Origin: Sperchopsis tessellata
Lineage: Eukaryota; Arthropoda; Insecta; Coleoptera; Hydrophilidae
DNA: 31,415 nt
Direction of reading: 5' to 3'
Assembly: GCA_033557685.1 (NCBI GenBank)
Contig: JAWQRN010000325.1
Span: forward strand, 1 to 31,415
Position 1 is the first letter of the stretch. Each line of letters opens with the position of its first letter. The notes below the pieces were generated by a model. The model did no database searches, had not been told where the DNA came from, and was given only the letters and a program-made list of their open reading frames with translations. This document shows, piece after piece, positions 1 to 10,300 of the stretch. The translations under genes and the position numbers were made by a program.

Positions 1-1309
1 TTGAAGTAACATCACTCGCCTTGAAAATGTCTCTTGCAACAGTGGACGAAACGTCGGCACTTGTCAGAGCCTCTACATGTTTTATATTGTTTGACCCATC
101 TTATAACATAGAGAGATATTTGTGATGCTAAACATATTTGCATATGACAGCCTGTATACTATTACATTTGTACATGTATATAAAAATCTAGTATATATGT
201 ACATTCATAAACAAAAACTCAAAATATTATAATGATGTGTCTCCAAAAAAAAATATGGCCAAATCACTTCATTTTTTTGTTATTGACATTTTAGGGCATA
301 TTTTTCAGTTATGCTGCCAGAGGACTTTGTCGTATATCAACGTCACGTTCTGTGATTTTCTTGTCTTACGTTTTGTGTTATTTGTAGTGGACGTGTGAGT
401 ACATGGTGCTTAATAACTTTTAATTTCGATTGCACTAACATTTATATGTCTGCTTCCATAGTAACTTGCTTATCAAGTCTGCTTCTTTCTTCGCTGACAT
501 CAGTGACATTTAAGACAACAGTGTTGTTTCCACATTTAAATACTTATACACTTTTTGCTTCAAATATTCTTAATTTTAAATATATATCATACAAGATTAA
601 ATAATTTTACTAATACCGATAATACTTATAATAACAAACAGGAAGTTTCCCGACTTGCTCTAAATCGTGTCTAAAATTTTCAATACTGCTAGAAAAAAGC
701 GAAGAAATAAAAAACTCTACAATTTTTAACACTAATGCTTCTAAAGAAATTTGAAATAGATACATCAAACTTAAAAATTAAAAAAAAGTTAAAAATATAT
801 TCATGTTGATGGTAAAATCTGTATCGCAGCAGAGCATTCAGTCAAAAAATAATTATGTGCTTCACCCATTGAGCAATTACACTTCTTGCAACATAATCAC
901 ACAAAATACACATCACTTCTGTTAAATGTATGTATATTGTAAAATTCACGCACTAATTTTAAATGTAGCTCTTTTATTGTATAGTTTCGTTTCAATGTTG
1001 TCTATATATGTTCATACGTTAGCTTTTCGCAGCTTTGCTTATTCTGGAGACTCATCCTTATATAAACTATCGGCATCTAGCTCTTCCTATCTCTTTCTTT
1101 CTTCTTCTATCCAATATTACTAACTTTCTATTTTCAATTCATTAACTTGTAGATAATTATTTCTATATTTAATTGCATAAATTTCAAATCAGTAGTTGCA
1201 AAATTAACTAGTCTATCTTTCTTTCTTTTGTAAATATTTTCAAATTGACAAAAAGTAAAAAATAGTATATGCTGTACATAAATTAGAAGCTAAGTTGTAC
1301 TGCTTTTAG
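1..1309 (+). other. Intronic AT-rich sequence upstream of exon 1
   Basis: Apart from the motif in the first 60 bases I see no supported gene. ORFs at 395-604 and 926-1123 are low-complexity, Leu/Ser/Phe/Tyr-rich translations of AT-rich DNA and look like chance. A segment at 309-352 following tttttcag has a mildly coding look but no matching donor or family resemblance. Confidence 0.6.
18..58 (+). ncRNA. Possible decayed hammerhead-like motif
   Basis: GCC (18-20), TTGAAAA (21-27, a poor match to CTGANGA), GTC...GAC (29-31, 45-47) as stem II, GAAA (48-51), then C-GTC (52-55) and GGC (56-58). The ends GCC/GGC can pair. The 3' half is a good match to minimal-stem-III hammerheads, but two core bases of the 5' half are changed, so it would not cleave. 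The surrounding 90 bases are clearly more GC-rich than what follows. Weak call. Confidence 0.3.
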
Positions 1310-1393
1310 GAACTAATTGTAATCCAACGTCGGCCATCGCTTGATGAAGTAGTACAGGATTGGCCCAAGCTTATTGCTAAAGAAATAGAAAAG
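1310..1393 (+). CDS. bt: Exon 1 in window: PEVK-region linker unit RRPSL...DWP
   Basis: An 84-nt, phase 0-0 exon between a tttag acceptor and a gttggc donor, encoding 28 residues: an E-L-I-V-I-Q lead, then RRPSLDEVVQDWP, then a Lys/Glu-rich tail ending in IEK. It is too short for a usual ORF search. I accept it because the same RRPSL...DWP pattern recurs in the exon at 6625 with the same phase and a similar donor. It belongs to the non-globular extensible segment between the two N-terminal Ig blocks, where insect projectins are heavily alternatively spliced. RRPS fits the basophilic kinase (PKA) consensus R-R-x-S. Confidence 0.8.
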
Positions 1394-4300
1394 GTTGGCA
1401 TAAACTTAAATAATATTCGATTTATTCGATATTAATAAGTGAAATTACAAATCAATTTAATTGTCTTTTGAATACCGTTGATGTAAATCCCGTAAATAGT
1501 TTCTAATTACTACAAAGTGAATAGTTTTAAATATGAAAAAAATAAAAATTAAAGATATGAAATGTTTTTTGACACAAGCGAACAATTAAAACCTAATATT
1601 TGTCTCTAAACCTATCAAAATACTTTATTTATAAACAATTTAGTCCTGTACATAAAATATTTAGGCCAAAAACCTTTATTTTCATTAAGTCATAATTTAA
1701 AATTTAGATTACGCAAGGTATTTTGGTATTTTAATAATAATGATTTTTTTTTAACATTATCACTCAGAAATAATATTACTTACTTTTGGCATTTTTATTT
1801 CCGACCACGTTATTAATAGCATATTGCATAAGTTGCTGAACGCCAGAATAAATGCTGCAGTTACAGTGTTTCGAAGAATACCAGTTCTCATCAGTACATC
1901 TGCATCCCCTATGCAGCTCAGCTTTCGTACAATATTGTATGAAGACTGAGCTGCACAGGGGATGCAGTGGTACTGATGAGAAGTGGTATTCTTTGAAACA
2001 CCGTGTCTACAGCATTCATTCCAGGCGTACAGCAACTTTTGCATTATGCTATTAATAACGTGGTTGGAAATAAAAATGCCAAAGGTATCCTACACTGGCG
2101 ACCATGGAAGCAGTATTAATTTACTTAAACAGATTTTAAATTAATCTGTAGAAGGAATTTTCTTAAAAAGTATCCTAGCGCTAACTGGAATGTTAGACAG
2201 GTACTTATCTCTAGTATATGGCTTACAATACATACTTAGTTCATATGAACGAAGCCGAATAGCATATTTTACGAAGGCTGAGCTGCACAGGGGATGCAGT
2301 TGTACTGATGAGAAGTGGTATTCTTCGAAACACCGTGTCTGCAGCATTCATTCCGGCATTCAGCAACTTTTGTAATATGCTATTAATAACGTGGTTGGAA
2401 ATAAAAATGCCAAAAGTATCCTACACTGGCGACCATGAAAGCAGTATTAATATTATTTACTGTTAAAATTAACAAAACTTCATTTGCCTTAGGTCAGATT
2501 AGATGATTGACACCATATTTAAATTGTTTAAATAATTAAGGAAACTAAAAAAAGTATAAATAAAAGTGTTCGCAATTTAAGAGCAAATATTATCCTAAAT
2601 TCCAAAAGTTGGGACAACAGATTCAATGGATACAAGAACTTGGCCGCATGATGTTTAGATCACTTGGGGTCCTTGTTATGAGGGATGTTTTATTATTGTC
2701 TATTATCTTATACCCTGGCTAAGTGTAACAAATACGTTCAAGTCATATTTTATTCAAAATAAATCATTGAATTTCAAGAGAAGACTGGCCAGGTTTTACT
2801 GAATCATTGCCCAAAAAAGATCATGTTAAATATGGTTGACCTTCAGGTGCATCGTAATTTTTTCGGGACTGTTGTCGTACTTTCCAGCCTACCTTCCGAA
2901 CTTGCAGTATAAATAGAATTGATCTAAATATTATCCCCGCCCTACCGATAATCACAGCCCTTTTGGCCTAAATACCTTTGTGCTAAAGCTATGACCTGTT
3001 TGAAAGCTTTTGTTCATGTTCCCTAGATTATACTATATCCATAAGAATTTAAAGAACTGCAATCATTGCAATAATAGCTTAAGACATATTTATTGCCAAA
3101 ATCATGATGCCATCGCTACGAATATTCAGTTAACTTATTTTACAAAACAACCTAAACAGCAGTGCTTCCTATATATGTATATGAAAAATACTGTACTACT
3201 TCTGGAGGTCAGTAAAAAGTAAGCATGACGAATTAGTATTAGTCTAACAGCCTGTTATTATAGTTAGTAAAACAGCTTAATACTATAAAAATAGATTAAC
3301 CATCAAGAGACTTATGCATGAACAAGGTATTGATTCAGATAGTCAAATAATTACTCCCCAAATTTTCAGCTATTTGTGTAAGTTTAATATCATAACTGAT
3401 AAAAATAGAAGTAATTATTTGGCTTGAAATCAAACAGAGCACAATTTGGTTCATACAAGAGTCACATAATATTTAATAATTGTTTATTGCTGGTTATAGT
3501 GATAATGTACATTCAAATCAGTTTTGTTTGAATTATATCTGATGGAAAGGAAAACTTCTGTCTCTTTTCCTTCCATGTATTTTTAAAAGGTTTTTTTATT
3601 CTCCTCGAAAAATGTTCTTCTTGGAGATATGAAGTTTGAAAATTAGAGCGACGACTGCTTATCTGATGCATTGCAACTGGCTCTGGTTGCATCTTTTCTA
3701 GAATATCAGTTGAAATTATGTAAAAACCTAACTCTTCTATCTATCTTCCCAAAGGAATTAGAGTATGACCTAATAATTGGTCAGTTTGGGTTTATATTCA
3801 CAACTGGTGCAATTCTGGCCTTTGTAGATGAGACAACAGAGAAGGTTTTCTATACAACTTCTTTCAGCCTTAGCAAAGATTTTATGTGCATTTTGTATTA
3901 AATTGAACCAAGAAACTAGTAGCCTATAAATTCAACAACAAAAGCTGCATATTGACAAATATTATGAACCAGCTAAATGTAAGGGCAACTCTTTTCACTG
4001 ACACACTCTGGATTATTTATTGATCTCCTTATCGTTACAGTTAAATTGAAATCTAGATATGTCACTCTTAAGATTTTCTGCAATTAAACTTCTTAGAGAT
4101 TCTAAAAATGTTTGTCCATTTATAGTCACTTGATTGAAAATAAAACAAGTCTTAGCAGATTGAATTGACTCAACAGCACCATTTCCCTGCCATATTCCTT
4201 AGATTATGTCTAAGGAATATGGTTTCAAAGAATCTTCTTAAAATGGCTTTATGTCGAACATTTCATACACCTTATTAATTAATTATTGACATAAATTGGT

Positions 4301-7300
4301 TCCAGAATAGAGCCCTGAAGCCCTTCCAAAATTACTATAAATAAAAACACAATATACATTTCTTCTTTCAAATTTTTATGACAAGTGTATGATTTTATGA
4401 GAAGGGTTCGCTGATGAATATTATGTAGAATATACGTGAAGACTTACGTTTCATTCACTGATGTAAAAGACATAATCAAGATGTCAATCAGCTAATAAGA
4501 AGAAAAATCTTATTTTGTGTTTGTAATAACAAAAATGAAAAGTCAGCATTTATCATAGCCTCTCCAAAGTGTTTACTCACAAAAGCTGTTACCGACCGCA
4601 GAAGTCTTGTATAGTTTATTTCATAAAGCTTATCTTTACGTTAAGAATCATAATAAATGCTTGAGAAGTAATGTTAAAAAATATGCAATGCTTTTTATAA
4701 CATTGATTTTGGAGATATATTAAAAACAAGGGCGACATACTTTTCTAATAGCAATTATAATATCACCTTAAATGCTATGTCGTAGGATTCAAAAGACAAA
4801 TAAATAAGAATTTCACGTTTTACTTTGAGTTGTTTTTGTGTTGTCAAACAACAAGCAAAAGCAATTTTAATCTTCTTCCGAATGTGTATATAAACTTTAT
4901 ATTTATTCTAAAGGTAATAAAACAAATAAAGCCACTCCTTTTGAAAATGTAATTTACTTAAAAAGAATGCTTCTCCTATAACAAATCTCTTAATATTTAA
5001 CACGTTACTTCTAGTGTAATTGTATAAATGTAACAACTGTATAATGTAGAATCGTGTCGTCCAGGTGTAAACTTTGTAGAGGCCGACGTATAAATAAAAA
5101 GTGTTTTTCTACTTCTAAAATATGAAGATTATTTCACTCATTGAAGTTTTTAACATTTACTGAAATAAGACTTTAAATCTGGAAATATAAGTTGTAGAAA
5201 GTAGGTAAACCATTAATACGTTTCAAGATCTCTGCATGGTTTTTATTAAATTCCTACCACGGTTGCCTTTGTATATATACATATATAATATTTATTGCGA
5301 AATGTTTGCTAACATTTTCATTGTAATTGTTAATAGTCATAATATCTAATGGTGATTTTCAAAATGATATTTTTAACTACCTTCTTTAAATCAATTTTTT
5401 TTTTATTTTTATTAGAATGAAACCTATCATTTCTTTACTATTATTAATTGTTTTATTAGTTATTATAAAACGAATTTTTAGTAATACCAGTTTATTGGAT
5501 ATTTTTATTCCTCAATGACATTCAAGAATTAAGCAGTTTTTTACTAAAATCAAAACCTTTCTTGAGCAATTTTTTCTTATGGTTTGACAGCAACTAATTT
5601 TTGAAGTAGCGTTTTAAAGAAATAAACCATCAAAGAATCAACCTCTCTCATATTTGAAATACAATAGCTTTATAGTTGAAGTTCGGTATTCAAAATTGTC
5701 TAAACATTTTGACAATTTTGGTCATTTAAAAAGATAATTTAATACTTTTTATCTAAAATAAATTTTCTTTTGTACTCTGATATTCAAATATTGGAGATTA
5801 AGATCACTGTTCTTCTCAGGATATGTTACTAGTTGCAGGATGCCACAAAGAACTATACTTAGTCCATAAATATGTTTTTGTTTATAAATGTTCAAGTTGT
5901 TTTGTTTATTTTATTATTGAGCCCTTGATAGAAAACGATCATATTTCGTTTTATACGATATAGACCTCAAAACAAGAATACTAGTTAAATCAAATCTATT
6001 TTACACCTATTATTATGATAATTGATTAGATTCTCTTAATACCAATTTGTACATAATTATTACCCAACCTTCATTGTTTTATTCTTTGTCCATTCTGATA
6101 TTTTAAAACAATTACTTTATAACGTAAATAACAAATTGCAACATTGTTTTGTTTGCTAAATTTTCTGTATTTACTCAATCTACTATTGTTTTTAAAGTTT
6201 ATATATTCACTTGGATGAATATTTCAATTGCACATTAAGCTATGCACTTGTGTAACTAATGCGTATTACGAATTATTTTAACAATTGATGATGAAAATAG
6301 AAATATGTCCCTTAATTTAAATAATACATACAAAATAATACATACTGAACTTTCAAAAGTTATTTTACTTCTCAAACAGTATGATACTTTACCAAAATCC
6401 AACTAACACAAAACACAGGAATGTTTCCATTTTCATCATTCTCTGTTTTTTTACTATTCTCTATTTAAATTCTTTTGTATATAAAAAAAATGCATGCCTT
6501 TATGAGTTAACTCCTTTCAGCATTCTATATTCTATCTCTTTTTAGCTCTTGAGTAAATGTGGATGGATGCATGGGGAGTATTTTTGTGGGAACTAGATAT
6601 CTAAGGGATGATTTTTCTTTATAGACTCCTACTTCTTCCAGAAGGCCTTCGTTAGCAGAATTAATACCAGACTGGCCAGTTTTACATCATTTCGAAAGAA
6701 AGGAGGTTGGACACAACTGAATGCACGGTTATAACCCTGTCCAATCCAACACACTAACGTTTGCTTTCACTAGAATCGACTACATTTTTTTTTCCTCAGA
6801 GACTATTACGACTTTATATAACATATGTATATTCAAAAGCATGTCCCCAATTCAGATCTTTTTTGGAAAAATAGTCTCTCTTTGTCTAGTAAAAGCAAAT
6901 TTTGCCTTGATTCCATAGGTGTTACACTCCAATATCGATGTTGTCTCTTAATTTTAGGTTGAATGTCTGCATGTTGATAAAACATCGATTTTTGGGTCAT
7001 CAATTTTTTACACTGTATTTTTTTAAGGAAATATTTTGGATTTTTCTCCTTTTTCAGTATGATTTTTGAGCTGATGACTACAAATTAGCACGAAGTCTAC
7101 GTTAATCTTAATGCGTAAATTTATATGTTTTGCGAAGATCTTTACTAATTTATGATTATTTTTATAGAAACAAGAAACCTTCTTGAAGCCCCTTGTTGAT
7201 AGATATGCCAAGGAAGGTAAAGACAAGAAGGTTGTTTTTGAAGCAAACTTTTCAAAAGCCAACTGCAAACCAAAATGGTTACTCAGAAAAGATGTAAGTA

Positions 7301-10300
7301 TTTACTATAAACTTTTTTAAACATTTATTTTTTCCAATTTTATATTTTTGAGTCAATTATCAAACAAGCAAACCATCCCTGATGAAATTCTTTATAATTT
7401 CACTCTCTTTACTGCAAAACTTACTAATACTTAGCATTCACGTCAACTATATATCGCCCCACTACTGCTAAAAGTCAATCTTTATTTCACGGCTTGCCCT
7501 TTATGACGTTAATTGTTATTATTGTCAGCAGAAGGAGTGAAGTATATAACTTAAAGTGATGCTGAAGTGATATTTTGGTCATGTACAAGACACATAACCT
7601 TACAAACACCGCTTAGCTCCCAAAAAATTGTTAATCTTCCATAAATTTTGATGCAAAAGTGAAGATGCACAGGTTTTTTCAAGTATGTCGTTATGACGGA
7701 CCATATAGCCTATTGAAAAGATTATGGAAATGGGAAATTTCTCAATAGAATGTCCACTTGTTGGAAACCCTAATGTACAGCAATTGTTAGAGAACTTTAC
7801 AGCCCCACTTAAAAACGTTTTAAGAGAGTTGGTACCTACTAGAAGAAATTTAGTAGGTCACAGGGTGTGGAACTTATAACATCGGCAATATTTACACCCT
7901 TTTTCATTAATAATTTGGTGGATTAATATTAAAAATAGAACAAATTTTCAAAGAAATTTTCATTTCAGATCAGCGACCCTGTGAAACCATAACAATCTAA
8001 GATGATATTACACCTACTTGGTGGAAAATGCTATTATTTAAAATTTTAAATTATTTTAACCTATTGATAATTTATAAATAATTTAATTTTTTAGGAACTA
8101 TTTCCGGGAAGCAAATATAAGTTTAAGAATGAGAATGACAGCTATCAGTTGATTATTATGAACCCAAAAGTAGAGGATACAGGAAAATACACCATTGAAA
8201 TATCTGGAGTAGCATGTACTGCCTTCCTTAATGTTGATGACCCTGATCCTTGTTATTCTTTCACAAAGCCTCTGAAGAAGAAGTACGATGGCTATACAAA
8301 ACATGAGACACAATTAGAATGTACCGTTAGCTCAAGCATGGCCATCGTTGGGTGGTACAAGGGTACCACAAAACTGGAGGATGGTGACAAATACAGTATC
8401 TCAAAGGATATTGCTGGAGTATGCAGAATTACAATTAAGAACTGCATCATGGAAGACATAGGAGAATACTCTTGTAAACTGGAGAAACAACCAGACAAAA
8501 CAACCACCAACGTCAACATTGTAGAATATCCTTACAAGTTCGTCAAAGTTCTTAAGCATCAACAACATGTTGAAAAGGATGACATTGTGCTCCTTTGTGA
8601 ACTTGATGATGCAGGTGGTGATGTAAAATGGTTTAAAGGTGACCAAGAAATTAAACCAGATAAACGTTTGCGAGTTACCAAGGAAGGTAGAAAACGCAAA
8701 TTGGTTATCAAGGATGCCAAAGTTACAGATGCTGGAATGTACTCTTGTGTTAGTAATGCTGATAAGACTGAAGCTGAAATCATAGTTAACTGTAAGTTAA
8801 CAAATTCATATTATATCACAAATATTATATACACGATTTAATATTTATTAATACTTTATTTTTCTCATTTTGCAGATCAAAATCGCTTTAATAAGAAACT
8901 CAAGGACACTGTAGCCATAGAACGTGAAAAGCTCGTACTTGATATTGAGTTGCAAGATCAAACAGCACCTGCGGTATGGACCTTCAATGGTAAACCCATT
9001 GTACCATCTGACCGTGTAGAAGTCAAAAATCTAGGTGGTGGTAAACATCAACTTGTTTTTAACAAGTTGGAGATGGAAGATGATGGTGAAATTAAGTGTG
9101 AATCAGGAAAACTTGAGTCTTCCATGAAGCTTTCAGTCAAGAAGGGTGAAAGCAAACCTGAAATTGATTTCCCATCAACCTTTGAAGCACCAATTGACAG
9201 GCCAATTATGATTGAGGTGCCCTATAAAGGTCAGTGTCCATAAAATTAAGTTTATTGAATCTTTCAATCTCTCTGAAATATCCTAAATATTGTTCGCAAA
9301 TGTAACACTGAAAATAATTTATTTCATTATAGTTACTGGAACAAGACAGACTCCTGTAGAAGGAAAACTCATTAAAGATGGCAAGATTCTTCCTCTAAAG
9401 GAAGTTGATGTAATAGTAGGAGAAGATAAAGTAACATTCAAAATTAAGAAACCATCCAGAGATCAGTCTGGACCTTACCAACTCAAATTGTCCAATGGGC
9501 AAGGAGAAGATGTAAAAGATGTCAATATTACAATGCAAGATGTACCATCTGTACCTCAAGATGTTGATGTGACAGATGTGTTCCAGACATCATGCCAGGT
9601 GTCTTGGAAACCACCAGCTGATGATGGTGGCTCTCCACTATTACATTATGTAGTAGAAAGACAAGATATCAGTTTGAAAGGTAGGGTTGAATATTCTTTT
9701 GGCTTAGAGAACATTTTACAATTTAATAATATTATTTTTGCAGCTGGGTTTGAAAATGTTGGACAAGTTAAACCTGGTGAAAAGACAACATTCAAGGTAG
9801 AAGGTTTGATACCTAAGAAGACATACAAATTCAGAATACGAGCTGTAAACAAACTTGGTTCCAGTGAACCAGCGCTATTTGGCAAACCTGTATTGGCTAA
9901 AGATCCTTGGGGTATGTTTTTATTTACAGGGTGTGAAATTTGCCATGATCACGTCTACAGTGGCAAGGGAATGGAAATAGTTTTGGTATTTTTTAAAAGC
10001 ATTTTAAAAGCTTTAATTACTTATAAGGCACATTACACACACTACACACATTGTTTACGTATATGTATTTGATATATGTATACCTAAATAATCTATGATC
10101 TACAACAACATATTTTGAAATTGTCAAAAATCTTGTTCATAGTAACATTTCATATGCTGTTATTTTTCTACAATGTTTCAAGTTTTCAGTTGATTTCATG
10201 TAGTTTTGCTATTTTTATGTTTTTTTAAATTATTTTTATTCAAGTTGATTTTATGTAATCTTAAATCATCTGTAAACATTTTTTCAGTTTATTTTGTTAT

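Larger units (their letters stand above)
1791..2451 (+). mobile_element. Composite hammerhead-bearing repeat (retrozyme / Penelope-associated type), non-autonomous
   Basis: Two direct copies, about 1939-2120 and 2271-2451, are near-identical and 331-332 nt apart. A third, inverted copy (1791 to about 1937) abuts the first, giving a long imperfect palindrome 1791-2087 centred near 1939. Each copy runs from a hammerhead core to a tail reading ATTAATAACGTGGT and AAATAAAAATGCCAAA. The direct copies then share a CTACACTGGCGACCATG segment. No protein is encoded; the small ORFs here are chance. Known animal retrozymes are repeats of a few hundred bases with type I hammerheads, mobilised by other elements. 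That assignment is an inference from layout. Confidence 0.75.
1394..6624 (+). other. Large intron (5.2 kb) between two PEVK-linker exons
   Basis: Contains the hammerhead repeat cluster (1791-2451), a stretch of higher GC content at about 2600-2960 with coding-like fragments I could not identify, and a TATAAATAG string at 2910-2918. A minus-strand degenerate coding region follows (about 3570-4720), then 4720-6600 is AT-rich DNA in which I see nothing clear. More small linker exons of the alternatively spliced PEVK region could hide here; I looked for the RRPSL/DWP pattern and found no convincing third one. Confidence 0.7.

Noticed and set aside
395..1123. Two small plus-strand ORFs (395-604, 926-1123)
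   Set aside because: Low-complexity translations of AT-rich intron, with no splice-site fit and no similarity to twitchin.
1760..2044. 94-codon minus-strand ORF and a 67-codon plus-strand ORF (1852-2055)
   Set aside because: Both lie across the inverted hammerhead repeat; their similar translations come from the repeat's palindromic structure and not from a protein gene.
2781..2836. Possible third linker exon (a frame containing EDWPGFTESLPKK followed by a gttgac donor)
   Set aside because: There is no RRPSL, the acceptor has a poor pyrimidine tract, and the frame reaches a stop right after the supposed donor; the DWP match is probably chance or part of a repeat.
3010..3222. 70-codon plus-strand ORF
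   Set aside because: AT-rich chance frame without motifs or splice context.
3671..3901. 76-codon plus-strand ORF
   Set aside because: The opposite strand has the more coding-like text in this segment, and the plus-strand translation shows no domain, signal or neighbour support.
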